The notes under the pieces: model-generated
Database searches by the model: none
Told to the model about the DNA's origin: nothing
The model's input: only the letters and a program-made list of their open reading frames with translations
Shown: one piece after another, positions 18,968 through 30,370 of the stretch
Layout of the letters: the number at the start of each line of letters is the position of its first letter
Position numbering within the stretch: the stretch's first letter is position 1
Source: Emiliania huxleyi CCMP1516
Lineage: Eukaryota; Haptophyta; Isochrysidales; Noelaerhabdaceae
Direction: 5' to 3'
Length of the DNA: 64,000 nt
NCBI RefSeq assembly: GCF_000372725.1
Contig: NW_005201403.1
Span: forward strand, 196,259-260,258
Program-made: the position numbers and the translations under genes

Positions 18968-19345
18968 ATGCCGCGCGTGCTCTCGCTGGCTGCTCTGCTG
19001 GGTATTGTCTACCTCACCAAACCCTCCAGGAACTCCTTTGTGCGCGCGCTTCGTGTGTGGCTCCGCAAGCGCAACGGGGTGCTTGGCGAGACCCTCGCAC
19101 GGGGGGCGCTTGCGGTTGACGCGCTCTCCGGGCCGAGCAATCTCGTGCAGGACTTCACCTTCTTTACAGTTGTCCAGCTGAAACCCACGGCCGAGGAATC
19201 CGCCCTGGCGACGCTGTTCGAGAATGACGATTTCTTTGGAGCTGTCGGCGTAGCTGGCCACTGGATCGGCGTTCGGGTGCCATCGGAGACGAATGGCCGG
19301 CCCAGCGCACCGAAGGTCTTCTATCTGGGTTCCGCGCTCGACTAG
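18968..19345 (+). CDS. Small membrane-anchored protein, unknown family
   Basis: 125 residues. The N-terminal hydrophobic segment (RVLSLAALLGIVYL) is followed by TKPSRNSFVRALRVWLRKR, then a globular part with VQDFTFFTVVQL and FGAVGVAGHWIGV. The order TNP/TKPS after a signal anchor, then (D/Y)-F-x-x-FS/FT, then G-x-x-G-x-(F/W) recalls small DUF4359-type proteins. That is a guess from memory of the pattern. Single exon; one of the cleaner small genes here. Confidence 0.6.
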   Translation: MPRVLSLAALLGIVYLTKPSRNSFVRALRVWLRKRNGVLGETLARGALAVDALSGPSNLVQDFTFFTVVQLKPTAEESALATLFENDDFFGAVGVAGHWIGVRVPSETNGRPSAPKVFYLGSALD

Positions 19346-19439
19346 CGTCTTTTGTCGCGTTTTTTGTACCTGTTTGTTTTTCTATAGTCAGTTTCACTGG
19401 AGTCAGTGCACAGTGGTCAGAAGAGAGAAGAGAGAAGAG

Positions 19440-19500
19440 ACAGGGTAGGCTCCGCCCCACTGTGATTCGGACTGGGCGACGGCAGGACCCCCGTGGCGCC
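19440..19500 (-). repeat. Copy of a splice-acceptor/exon fragment of the SOD-like gene
   Basis: On the minus strand about 50 bp match 56668-56716, covering GGGTCCTGCCGTCGC, the acceptor CAG and exon start TCGAATCACAGTGGGGCGGA. A third, weaker copy lies at 54244-54280 (minus). This copy is isolated from any other exon. Confidence 0.7.
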
Positions 19501-19661
19501 CATATTAGCGCTCCCAGCGGCGCCACCAGGGCCATGGGGGTGTAGGGGCTTCGGGTGACTACGAAACATGTAATATTTAGACACCACCCCGGTCTCGTAC
19601 CCTCAGACAGAGCCCAAAATCGCTCCGCGGGACGGGCCGGCACGGAGGCGGAAGACGCCTC

Positions 19662-20687
19662 TCACTCGCCGACAACGCGAAGATTGAGGCATGTGCACGG
19701 CTCTTCGAGCGCCTTTTCCATCCGATCGCGTAGCTCGGTTGGGTCCCAGTCGAACTTGGGCCTCTCGCCGCTGCAGCAGTCGTGGCCGCGGTCGAAGAAG
19801 GCGAACCGCTGGTGGTCGCACACGTCCTTCTCCTCGTCCGGCTCGGTGGGCGGGCGCCACCCGGCGCCGTACGCCGTCTCGACCATCATCCACCAGCCCT
19901 GGTACAGCCGCTCCGCGCAAAGCGCGGCGAGCCTGAAGTTGCTTTCGGCGAGCGAATGAGCCGCCTCGGCCGAGCGGGTCCGATCGAACCACAGCCTGGT
20001 ATGCGTGAAGGCCGTTGTTTCGACGGACTCGGATCGGTTTTTCATCTCCCACATCTTGTTTTCGAGGTCCTCCACCTGCTTCTCGAGCTCGCGGACGCGG
20101 CTTATGAGGAACTCGGTCGCGAGAGGGTCGCGGGGCGGGCGGCTGCTGCTCCCGCCGCTCGCCACGACCCGATCCACGAACCCCTTCACCTCGTGATTCC
20201 CGATCACGCTAGGGGGGGAGCGGGTCGGCGCAGCGGGCAGAACTAGCGCTGGGGTGCTCGCCGCCGGGAGGAAGCCTGGGTACACGGCGCCGCGCCGCTC
20301 CACCAGGTCGATGACGCGCTCCATGACCGCCGCCACCTGGCGATCCTCGTCGGCCTTGCGAGCCGCCCGCGCCTCTGCCTGTAGGCCGGCCGCATCAGCC
20401 GCCCTCAGCGCTCGCAGCCTAGTGACGACTCGCGCGCCGGCGCTCTCCGCCTCGTCACGCAGCAGCAGCGGCGCGCCAATCATGTCGCACAGGAGCATCG
20501 CCATCGCCTTTTTTCTCGATATCTTCTGCGACTGCAGGAAGGTGATGTTCCGCTCGACGGCAAACACCGCCTCGATGGCATCCTCAGCGCACAGCATCAT
20601 CTCGTAGGTGACCTCTGCGGCTATCTGCGGAAGCCCAGAGGGGCCACCCTGACCGCGATTGCCGAAGATGACGATCTCGGCCCGCAT
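19662..20687 (-). CDS. Coiled-coil protein with C-terminal Cys/His cluster, unknown
   Basis: 341 residues. The first 120 are helical with many Ala/Arg/Glu. A predicted coiled coil follows (ISRVRELEKQVEDLENKMWE), then an aromatic-rich region (ERLYQGWWMMVETAYGAGWR) and a terminal segment with CDHQRFAFFDRGHDCC and PCTCLNL, a possible zinc site. The frame continues upstream as ...LADKAAGLSLDAYGTARLAA to a plausible acceptor near 20805, so the true start may lie in an upstream exon near 20946. No family recognised. Confidence 0.55.
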   Translation of the reverse strand: MRAEIVIFGNRGQGGPSGLPQIAAEVTYEMMLCAEDAIEAVFAVERNITFLQSQKISRKKAMAMLLCDMIGAPLLLRDEAESAGARVVTRLRALRAADAAGLQAEARAARKADEDRQVAAVMERVIDLVERRGAVYPGFLPAASTPALVLPAAPTRSPPSVIGNHEVKGFVDRVVASGGSSSRPPRDPLATEFLISRVRELEKQVEDLENKMWEMKNRSESVETTAFTHTRLWFDRTRSAEAAHSLAESNFRLAALCAERLYQGWWMMVETAYGAGWRPPTEPDEEKDVCDHQRFAFFDRGHDCCSGERPKFDWDPTELRDRMEKALEEPCTCLNLRVVGE

Positions 20688-21449
20688 AAAGAGCTCTCGG
20701 CGGGTCAGAGCCAGAGCCGCCAGGCGAGCAGTCCCATAAGCGTCCAGGGAGAGGCCAGCAGCCTTGTCTGCAAGCTGCTCGGCGCCGGGCGGCGCTCGGC
20801 CTGAAGGTGGAGGACAGGCAGATCTTGCGATACGAATCGAGTGCGGTTGGGTACGGGTCGATACTAAGACGTACTAGAGGCGAACGGCGGGAGCGCACGC
20901 CTGACGCCCAGACGAAGCCATCGGGCTCACAGCGCAGCTCAGCCATAGACGTCGCTCAAGAATGAAGGAGCAGCAACGAAAGTCGGAAGAGGAGGATGCT
21001 GAGGCGGCGATTGCTAAGCATGAAGAGGATCGATAGCCCGCCGCAGGCGAAGAAAATTTGGGGGCTGCGCCGTATCGTTGATCACGGTGGAGGAGCCTCC
21101 TGGCCCCAGGCCGTGCCACGGCCGACTTAGCCGATGTAAGAGGCTCCCGCTGATCTTAGACCGCGCAAGCACTCCAGCGTGGCTAGCCACACTTAGACCC
21201 GTTCAGCCTCGAGGCTCAGAACTTAGACTACTACCCAACCAGTGGATGGGTGATGCTGAAATGGGTCGACTCGCTTGCTCGTTGTTGTGGCTTTGAGTTT
21301 ATGCGCTTGCAGCCCCGCGCGTGTGTGCCGTGACCCGTGTATGTCCGTATGTGCCGTTGATCGGGCGGGCCGCGTGAAGCCTGGCGCCCAAACACGGGCA
21401 GTACCAGGGCAGTACTCGATCGCCCGACGCATCACACATCCCATGCTCC
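20688..21449. other. Spacer, may hold a 5' exon of the minus-strand gene
   Basis: The minus-strand frame starting at 20946 (MAELRCEPDGFVWASG) ends at a GTACGT donor-like site near 20873. Its phase to the downstream exon is not resolved. The remainder shows no gene. Confidence 0.3.
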
Positions 21450-22067
21450 TCAGTCGAGCGCCATCTCAGGCGGCAGAACCGTGCCGCCCGCGGCCGGGGG
21501 ATCGATCTGCATCTCGCCCATCGTCGCCCCCTCCAGCAGGGATGCGAGTTGCAGCACGGGAGACGCGTCGCGATCGCTGGTGACGCCAGCAGCGCCAGCG
21601 CCGCCAGCGCCGTCAGCGCCGCAAGCGCCGTCAGCGCCGCCAGCGCCGTCAGCGCCGCCAGCGCCGTCAGCGCCGCCAGCGCCGTCAGCGCCGCCAGCCA
21701 CGCCGAGTGCACCGGTCTGCGCGCCGGCCCGCGTGCCATCCTCGTCGTCCGCATGGGCGCGGGCGAGGGTCTCTGCGATGCGGCTGACGGCGGCGCGACA
21801 CCTGCCTGTCGCTTGAGCGAGACTGCGGCGCGCCGCGCTGACCTCGGCGAGGATTGTGCAGTCCGCAAAGCCGGCCGCTGCGGGAGGGTCCTCGATGCCG
21901 ACCATCCCCAGCTCCTTCAGCGCCTCTTGGAAGCGAGGGAGGTACTCCACGCACAGATCGTAGGAGTCTTCGCCGACGCCTGCCCGGTCGATATCCCGCC
22001 AGTACTCGTCGGACGCACGTTGGAAGCGCTCGACGACCAGACCCGCCATTTGGCAGTCTCGGCGCAC
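21450..22067 (-). CDS. Small helical protein with Gly-Ala-Asp repeats, unknown
   Basis: 205 residues. The N-terminal ~100 are amphipathic helix (RFQRASDEYWRDIDRAGVGE, LPRFQEALKELGMVGI). A tandem hexapeptide (GADGAG, five copies from an 18-bp unit at 21597-21700) follows, then a short conserved-looking tail. The repeat is mirrored in the opposite frames as Ser/Ala/Pro repeats, which I ignore. No intron needed. Function unknown. Confidence 0.5.
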   Translation of the reverse strand: MRRDCQMAGLVVERFQRASDEYWRDIDRAGVGEDSYDLCVEYLPRFQEALKELGMVGIEDPPAAAGFADCTILAEVSAARRSLAQATGRCRAAVSRIAETLARAHADDEDGTRAGAQTGALGVAGGADGAGGADGAGGADGAGGADGACGADGAGGAGAAGVTSDRDASPVLQLASLLEGATMGEMQIDPPAAGGTVLPPEMALD

Positions 22068-22221
22068 GCTCTCCGCAGGGCCGCCCCCGTGTGATTCGGA
22101 GGCGACGACGCGGCGGTGTTGACACGGCGGGCGTGCAGATTCCGCCGAACCTCTGTGCGTGGCTCTCCGCGTGCGGGAGCTTGCTTTTCGTCGCCGTCTT
22201 CAGAGCACGAGTCGTCGGAAG

Positions 22222-22272
22222 ACAAAGAGCGCATGCGGGCGCGGAAGACAAAGAGCGCATGCGGGCGGGAGC
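22222..22272 (+). repeat. 23-bp tandem duplication upstream of the TIR receptor gene
   Basis: GGAAGACAAAGAGCGCATGC plus GGG is present twice in succession (about 22219-22268). Non-coding. Confidence 0.7.
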
Positions 22273-22384
22273 AGCTCGCTTCGCCAAATTGCAATTTCGC
22301 CAGGGAAAGAATTTTTCCACGCCCATACACACACACACTGCGTTTGTGCCCCGTTTGTGCCGCGTCCCGTGCCCCCGAGTTCAT

Positions 22385-22393
22385 TTTATAAAT
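22385..22393 (+). promoter_or_regulatory. TATA-like box candidate
   Basis: TTTATAAAT in otherwise GC-rich DNA, about 250 bp before the ATG at 22640 and on the right strand. Context only; many algal promoters lack TATA. Confidence 0.2.
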
Positions 22394-22639
22394 CCCCGGG
22401 CCCGATATCGCACGAGAGCACGCCGCGTTTTTTGCCAAATACACTCCTCTTTCTCTCCCCCTCTCCCATAAGTCATTGCAGCCTTGGAGCAAGTGCCAGC
22501 ACCGCACATCCCTAGGTCGGAGTCAGAATCGGTTGGGTGTCCGCGCGGGGCGCGACTTGCTCTCGGCCGTGTTCATGAAAACAAGAAAAAGACGACCCAT
22601 AATCGCGACACGCCAACAAGTCCCCAAAGGCGTCTCTCC

Positions 22640-25600
22640 ATGTTTGCTGCCCTGTCTCTTTGCGCTCTCGCTTCCCTGCCTCCACCGTTGCCGCCGCCGC
22701 CCTCGCCGCCGCCTCCGTCCCCGCCGCCGCCGTCGCCGCCACCACCTTCACCGCCACCGTCGCCTCCTCCTCCGAGCCCGCCACCGAGAGCGCCACCGCC
22801 GCTGCCGCCGCCACCACCGTCGCCTCCGCCGGGCTGTTCAGACTCGTGCGCCTTCAGCAACGACGGTTCATGCGACGATGGCGGGCAAGGCTCGACCAAC
22901 TCGGCTTGCGCTCTCGGCACCGACTGCAACGACTGTGGCGGGCCTGAGAACGCTTACACTCGTCTCAACAACCCGCTTCCGCCCGACGTCCCGTCCCCAC
23001 CGGCGCCCCCACCGTTGCCACCGTCGCCACCGCCGCCACCAGCGCCACCGCCAGTTCCATACCCACCAAAGCCGCCGCCGTTGCCGCCCCTCCTTCCGCT
23101 CTCTCCGGGCGAGGTCTTTGTGAGTGGCAACGCCGCCTTACAGCTGGCCGTCCGGGAAAACACGACAGACATCTACCTGCAGCCCGGCGCGAACGTCAGG
23201 CTCAGCCAGTCTCTCGTCCTTGACGGAGTAGACGTCACCATCCGCAGCTCAGGCAGCATCACTGGCGCCACCATCGACGGCACCGACGCTTTGGACAGTC
23301 TCTTTATCATGAAAAACAAGGCAACGCTCTCGTTGGAAGGGCTCGTCTTGGCGAATTGCCAGGCGGAAGCTGATGGCGGTGCGGTCCGCATGGATGACTC
23401 CGACGCGAGCTTGCGTGACGTTCGCATACAGGACTGCTACGCTGGGAACTCTGGCGGAGCCATTTACGCCGCCAGAGGCAGCTTGCGACTGGAGTCGGTG
23501 GAGATAACGCGCTGCAGCACTGGGATTGATCCAGAAGGCGAGAACGCCCAGGGCTGGGGCGGGGCCATCCGGATTGTCAAGGTTCCCCAGGTGGAGCTGA
23601 GCGAGGTCAACATTACCGGCTGCAGCGCAGTCAAGGGTGGGGCTCTGTACATTGACGGTGGGGCGGACGGCGAGACCACGCTGAACCGGGTCCGTCTCGC
23701 AGACAGCACTGCCACCGAAGAAGGCGGCCTCGTCTACATTTCGAGCGGGCGCCTGACGCTGGAGAACGGGACCCTTCTGGAGAGCGGAACGGCAAGCCAA
23801 GGGAGCTCGATCGCATTCAGCGGCGCGCCCGAGGTGACCTACCGCCTGCCTTTGCCTCCCGGGCACTGGATCCCGCACTCGACATGCGAGATCTACCGGC
23901 AGCTTCCTGCCGACTGTGCGGGCGACGTCTGCCGGGGTCTATTCGACAAGTGCAAGACCGAGACGGACGCGCAGAACGACGAGTGCAAAGAGTTCCCCGT
24001 CGCCTTTGTTCAGCCCTGCAACTGGGAGGCGACGCCCACTCTCCTCGGCGTATCTCTGTACCAAGTGCCGACCTCTGCCCTCGATGTCGACCTGCCGTAC
24101 GCCTGCGCCCCTGGCATTCTAGGCTCGAGCGATGCCGAGGACCAGAAGTCGGCCTTCTGCGCCGGCCTCTGCCCCGTGGGCCAGCGGTGCCCCGAGGCCG
24201 CCACGACGGAGCCCCGCCCGTGCACCGAGGGCAACTTCTGCCCGGCGGGGACGAGCGTGCCTCGGCCGTGCCCCGAGGGCTCGTACTCGGCCGCGACGAA
24301 CCTGACGAAGGAGGACGAGTGCACGCAGTGCCCGGTCGGCTCCACCTGCCCGGCGGGCAGCACCGTCCCCGACCCTTGCAACGACGGCACGACGACGTAC
24401 GGCCAAGGGTCCACGGCGTGCGACGTGTGCGACGAGGACTTCTTCCTCGTCCTAGGGGAGGCCCAGGCCTCCACCAAGGCGTGCAAGTCGTGCCCGGCCC
24501 CGCCTTCCTCTCCGCAGGGAGGCGTCGTGTCCTTCACCTGCGGAGTCGACACACGCATCGGCGCACTCTACGTGCCGGGCAGAGGTTGCCTGGAGCCTTC
24601 CCTGAAGCCTCTCGGAACCTTCCCTGTAGGCTCGCTCAACGTGTCGAGCGGCTGGTGGCGCGCCTCGAACGCGTCGTCAACGCTGTTTGCGTGCAAGGTT
24701 CCTTCCATCGCCGCCTCCACCCCTTCTACCCCTCCGCCCTCGCTGCCACCCTCGCTGCCACCTCAACTCTCCTCCCTCGCTGCCGCAGGTGATGGGCGAC
24801 GAGTGGAGCCCGTGCCGCGGCGGCGTCGACTCGTCGGAGGGTGGCAACGCCCTCTGCCACCCCTTCTACGAGGGCCCAAAGTGCGAGGTCTGCACCAACA
24901 CGACCGACAACGGCATCCGCTACTTCCTCAACTCGAAGGCGCGCTGCCAGGCGTGCGACCGGCCGGCGGAGTCGGTGATGCTGCTCGTCGGTCTGCTCTT
25001 CACGGCGGGCGCTCTCGGCCTCGGCACTCTAAAGGTGATCCGCAGCTCGTGGGTCCCGTCGGGCAAGGTGGCGCGTGCGCTCGTCCTTCTCGGGCGGCGC
25101 ATGGCGCTGCTGTGGAAGCAGGCGGGGATGCTATGCAAGACGAAGCAGCTGATCAACCTCTTTCAGGTAGTCGCAGTCGTGCCTGCAGTGTACGAGGTCG
25201 AGCTGCCGCCGCAGCTGAGCGAGTGGGTCAACCTCTTCAATGCCGTCTTTAATGCCGCAGTCTTCGACCTCGATCTTTTCCTACCGCCCGAATGCTACGG
25301 CTCCTACCTCACACGCCTCATTGCCTGGGGGCTTTGGCCTGTTGCGCCCATCCTCCTCGCGATCCTCGGCAGCTGTGCCTGGGAGCTCGTTGCTGAGGTT
25401 CGCCACAGCGCAGCTACGAGCAGTGCAAATTCGACCCGTGCTGCGCTTTGGCGCGGCTTTTTGCGTGTGCTGCCGCTCATCTTGATCCTACAATTCTTGC
25501 TGGTCACCTCCACCAGCACGCGCATCCTCCGCACCTTCAACTGCATCGAGTTTCCGACGCGGGACGCGGTCCTCGCGGGGGGGCAGGAACCGTACCGCGC

Positions 25601-27767
25601 CTACCTCGCCGACGACCTCTCCCTCGACTGCAGCACGCCGGAGTACGCCACGGCGCAGCGGTGGGCGTACGTGCTGCTCTTCGTGTGGCCCATCGGCGAG
25701 ATGCGCCGAGATGAGATGCGGCTGAGATGCGCCGAGATGCGCCGAGATCCGCGAAGACTCGCGGAGACTCGCTCGCCCCTGCTATCGTCCCAACACCGCC
25801 CCAATGTTGTCCTAACACTGTCCTCAACACTAGCCCCTTCCCCTGCCCTTCCCCCCTTCCCCTGCCCTTTCCCCCCCCCGGTCGGACACCCCCCCTCCCC
25901 CCCCCCCCCGACCCGGCCAGGCGTGCCGCTACTGTACCTCGGCTTGCTGCTCGCCTCACGGCGCGACATCATGACGCGCCAGTCGACACCTCTCTTGCGT
26001 GCGACCGACTTTCTCTGGAGGGACTACGAGGACAGCGCCTTCTACTGGGAGCCGCTCGACCTCGTCCGCAAGCTGACGCTGACCGGCTTCGTGCTCATAA
26101 ATACACAGGGCTCGAAGCAGCTCCGCGTCATCATCGCGCTGCTCGTCTCGATGCTCTTCCTCACCCTGCAGTACGTCCTCTCGCCGTACAAGCGCAACCT
26201 CGACGGGCGGCTGGCCATGTTCGCCAATATCGGCCTCGTCCTCGTCTACCTCGCCACGCTGACCATCAACTCGTGCTCGCTGCTCGAGACGGACACACAG
26301 ACGTGCGCCGACGAGTTTGGGCTGAGCCAGCTCGGGCTGTCGTACATGTTCCTCTCCTTCACCACCGCCCTCCTCGGAATTGGGCTCATCCTCGTTCTGT
26401 GGCTCTACACAGCGGCAAGCCGCGCACCCACCTTCCGACTCGTTAGCAGCGGGCGCGAGCCGCTGCGAGACGGAGGGACGCTCCCGGAAGGCATACGGTG
26501 GCACCTATTTCTGAGCCACATCTGGTCGACGGGGCAAGACGCGGCCGCGGTGATCAAGAACCAGTTGCGGTTGCTTCTGCCTGGTGTCGAAGTCTTCCTC
26601 GACGTGGACGACCTTGAGAGCATCGCCGCTCTGGAGGAGTACATCTCGAGCTCTCGTGTCGTGCTTCTGTTCCTATCACGGGGCTACCTTCGCTCGGTGA
26701 ATTGCCAGCGCGAGGTGCGTGCTGCTTTAGCTAACAACAAGCCCATTGTGCTCGTTCAGGAGGTGGATCCGGAGAAGGGAGGCGGTGCACTGGCCGAGCT
26801 CCGCGCGGAGTGCCCCGCTGAGTTGCAGAATGGAGTCTTCGACAATCGTCAGCCAATCCCTTGGCATCGGATTCGTGAGTTCCAGCTCGTCTCCCTAAAG
26901 CTGATTGCCGAAGCGACGCTACTGCAGACGCCAAGATACTGCGGGAAGAGCAACCTGCCGCTTTACCTCCCTGGTGAGCTCCGTAGTGAGGGCCTTAGCT
27001 TCACGCAGCCACTCATTCTTTGGACATCGACCGCAAACCGCGGCGCGCGAGCTCTAGCCGAGGAGCTACGCGTTGCGTTCCCCCGCATCGTCCTCACCGA
27101 AGTTCCACCTCCAGGGCTTCTCGATAAGCAAGAGAGCCAGGCGACCAATGCGCTTCAATGGCTCAGCCGTCGAGTGAGTAGTAGCAGCATCAATCAAGAC
27201 GGCTCCAACGGAGAAGCTACCCATATGCTGCTCTACCTCAACTCGTCAACCTGGTCTGACGAGCTGCTAGCGAAGCAAGTCACAGCGGCGCGCGCGGCCA
27301 GACTGCCCATCATCATGGCTCATGAGAGGGACCCAGCACGAGGCGGGTGCCTCTTTGCGCGCATGTTCGAAGTTACGCCTCAGCAGCTGATCGTCGACGG
27401 CCTCTACAAGAACCTCGCGCGCTCGTGCTTTCCCGATCCGCACCGCGGGGTACACATGAGTACAATCCTTTCTCAGCACCCAAGTATCTATCATGAGGGT
27501 CCCCGGCAACGTTTCAATAGGTGTCGCACATGCTCCTGGCTAAGGACCTCGGTGCGAGGACGCGAACGTGCGTGGCACAGCTTTGCAACCACGCGATCTT
27601 TCCTCACGCAGCGACGAGACCCCGGCGGGGGCGGCCCATCGCCGAGGGAACAGAGATGCACCAGACACGAGTGTCGATCCATCATATCTCGCAAGGCGCT
27701 GACGTGTAAGGGAAGGCGGTCTGGACACCAACACACAAATTTATTCTGCGGAGATCGTAGTGTCTGA
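22640..27767 (+). CDS. Secreted/transmembrane receptor with beta-helix, Cys-rich region, TM bundle and TIR domains
   Basis: Exons 22640-24697, 24789-25695 and 25921-27767. Introns are 24698-24788 (GT-AG) and 25696-25920 (GC-AG, GAGATGCGCC filler); both joins keep frame (FACK/VMGDEW, WPIG/VPLLYL). The order is a signal peptide (MFAALSLCALAS), Pro-rich stalk, Notch/LNR-like Cys module (about 22832-22945), second Pro-rich stalk, parallel beta-helix of pectin-lyase type (23110-23850), and GCC2/GCC3-like Cys repeats (CPVGQRC, CPAGT, CPEGSYSAATN; 24150-24520). Then come 7-9 TM helices (about 24970-26430) and a TIR domain (26485-26790: WHLFLSHIWS, FLDVDDLESIAALEEYISSS, REVRAAL). A second, degenerate TIR-like domain follows (26995-27430: HMLLYLNSSTW, ERDPARGGCLFARMF). 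The last ~85 residues look like read-through. Likely a plasma-membrane sensor; ligand unknown. Confidence 0.8.
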
Positions 27768-29203
27768 GGTGTATCGGTATCGGATACCGTGGTCACGTCC
27801 GGTCCAATTGAGTGTACGGCTTTATGAGACGGTTAGGTTTCTTGCCGCCGTCCCTGGGCAGGGGCGCGCCCCGCGAGCCTGACTGTTCTTCACCTTCCTA
27901 CCTACCTACCTGCCCCGCACACAGCGGGTCCCCAAGGGTGAATCTCTCTGTGGCATGGAGGTCTGCGACCCCCGGGGCCCCGACCGAGCGAAATTCATAT
28001 CACTCACTAGCTGACGTCGAGAGCTTCGTTTGCATGTATGTTGAATGAAGCCTACGAGTCCCTGACAAATGTGTGTCGCGTGCAGTTGCGCGCCTTGGGG
28101 TTGTTCTGCGGGGGGGGGGGTATAGCGGAAAGGAAAAATAAAATCCAAGCACCAAGGAAAATCCGCGCTGATTTGCAACGAAAAACAACTTAGTGTCCGC
28201 CGCAACTGGTGGTGACGTTGCCGGCTCCCACCGGCGAATCTGGTTTTCAATCTAAATCTCCGGCGAACCATTTCGTGAGGCCTTACAGTCTGTTGCGGGC
28301 ATTAAAGGCCTATTTCCAGCTTGGGGATTTGCGCCGACCGTGCGTCATTGGGACTCGTGGCGCCTCCCAGGCCCGCCGCAGCGGTCCCATGGGTACCTGC
28401 CGTCCGTACCGGTCCACGGGCTGGCCCTGGGCACATTCGGACCGAACTCGCTGCGCAATCCGGTCTCGGTATTGCTGTCGGCGGCCGGCAGCCCTCGGGG
28501 GTCGAGTCGCAGGATGTCGCAAAACTTTGCCACACGTGCTCGAGCGTCGAGCTTCCGGTGTCCCCAGTCGCAACTACCTCCGGCGAGGTGGCTGACGTTG
28601 CACAATCACATCGGTGGCGCATGCGGAGAGCACCAGTGCTCTTTCGGTGGGCTGTCGTGGGGTGGTGCACGACACGCATTGAGAGGAGCCGAGAGAAGCA
28701 GCGGCTGTGGGGCTTCCACGGCTGCCAAAGGGTGGTTCACGACTACTCTGAGCAGGGCTGTGCTTTGGTGGGGTTGTGCTTGAGCATGTGTGAAGTGGGA
28801 GTGCGTGCCGGCGGTGTCTGTGGGTGAAACGGGCGTGTATGAGGCCGTAAGAGCCGTGGTATGAGCCAGAGTGGGCTGCATCACCCAAAATAAGGACGGT
28901 TTGGGACAGCTCAGACTTGATACTGATGGGACTGGGCCAGGTGAGCGACAGAGAAGGCGAGGTGGTGAGCTGGGAAGCCGCTTTGTCGGCACCTGGACGT
29001 GTCGCGATGAACTGCCGAAAAGCACCTTTTGCGGCTGTTGCTCGAAACTTCGGGAGACAAGGCCTACATATTATGACTGCATCGATGCGCCTGGTGCATG
29101 AGGGCTGCGGGTCGGGACATTTCACGGTCGGTGGCGCCGGTGATGGCCTCCGGAATGCCCTCGCAATCGCCGTCGCGACAAGGAACTGCAGACCGAGGCC
29201 GCC
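27768..29203. other. Intergenic spacer, one dispersed repeat
   Basis: Contains copy 2 of the short repeat of 3007-3042 (about 27878-27912) and a G-run near 28111. Many short overlapping frames around 28210-29125 on both strands show no domain or codon preference. I support no gene. Confidence 0.4.
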
Positions 29204-30038
29204 ATGGGCACCGCCGTCGGCACCGAGATGGCGTCAGATGTCAAGGGCGCGCTCGGCAGCGTGTTTGGCCGCCGGCAGCTCGTGCTCGACCACGAGGACG
29301 TCTCGCTAGTCAAGGTCGCTGTTGCCCCCGCCGCGGTCAAGGCGGCCGTGGAGGGTGCAGAGGCGGTCGCCAAGACGAACGAGGCGTCGGCGGGGCTCGA
29401 GGCGAAGGCTGCTGCCGCGCACACGATCAAGAGCATCTTCGTGGGCGACGACAGCGAGGATGACGCTGAGAAGGTGCGCGAGAGCACGTGCGCGAGCAGG
29501 TTCAGGAGCAGAGTATCATCGCGCTCGCGCAGGCGGTGAGCAGAGTCGAGCAGGATCGCGAGGCGGACAAGAGGGGGCAGCAGGCGCAGCGATGCTCCGG
29601 TCCGGCGTGCAGCCTGGGCCTGTCTACCAGCGGCCCTGTCTTCGAGAGGGCGCCACCCACGACCCTGCCGCCGCCCGGGGCTTGCATTCCACGAAGTGCA
29701 CAGGCGGGCCGTGGCTGTGCGCCGAGCATGGCTGCCCTTCAATCGCGGTCAGCTGCGAGCAAATCGCCGCGGGAGAAGCATGCCTGAAGCCGTTTTCGAC
29801 GCTCTGGGACACGCCCCCGCCGGGTGTGGGCAAGGATATTGTGGGAACCCACTGCCCCCGCTCCTGTGCCGCGGCGGCTGGCGTGGACTGCCGGGCGTGG
29901 ACGAACCTAGCGCGGAAGGAGCAGGATGCCTTCGCCCTTCCGGGCGAGCGGGCTGGACAGCGAGGCCGTGTGGGCTGGCTGGGATGGGGCCTGGGTGAGC
30001 TTGAGTCTGAAGGCCAGGAGGTGGTCGGGCGCATCTAG
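29204..30038 (+). CDS. Weak multi-frame gene with helical N-terminus and ShK-like Cys segment
   Basis: From Met 29204 a helical stretch (VKAAVEGAEAVAKTNEASAG, HTIKSIFVGDDSEDDAEK). The likely continuation is VQEQSIIALAQAVSRVEQDR in another frame after a 26-nt GT...AG segment that is too short for a normal intron. Further on, about 29690-29900 reads CTGGPWLCAEHGCPSIAVSC, then EACLKPF and THCPRSCAAA. That spacing resembles ShK-type domains found in many secreted protist proteins. Whether these belong to one gene is unclear. No signal peptide is visible. Confidence 0.3.
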
Positions 30039-30370
30039 GCACTGTGGTGGAGAGAGGGGGGAGGGGGATGTAGTCTCGTGTCTGCATGGATGTGTGCATG
30101 ACATGCGCATGCGCATGCGCACATGCATACATGCTACGTTGTGCGTACATGTATGCATTATTGTGAGAGTGTGGCATTGTGGGTGTGTAAACACCCACAT
30201 GCCACACATATATGTGCATCTCCATGGGGCTTCGTGGTGAGCATTACGGCTTTACCTTGTCATTCAGCAACAGCATGTGTCTATCGATTGTTTGCTTTGA
30301 AAATTGGAACAGTACGGTATGTAATCAACCATGCGCATGCCACCACCTATACCCCTTACTTACTACTGAC
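30039..30370. other. Spacer with CATGCG/CATGTA alternating repeats
   Basis: ATGCGCATGCGCATGCGCAC and neighbouring ATGCATACATG stretches (30095-30220) are alternating purine-pyrimidine DNA that could adopt Z-form. No gene. Confidence 0.5.

Noticed and set aside
22484..22639. Upstream extension of the TIR receptor start to 22484
   Set aside because: The added residues lack conservation features and would bury the signal peptide that starts at 22640.
28574..29125. 183-codon minus-strand frame
   Set aside because: No domain, several competing frames, no codon preference visible.
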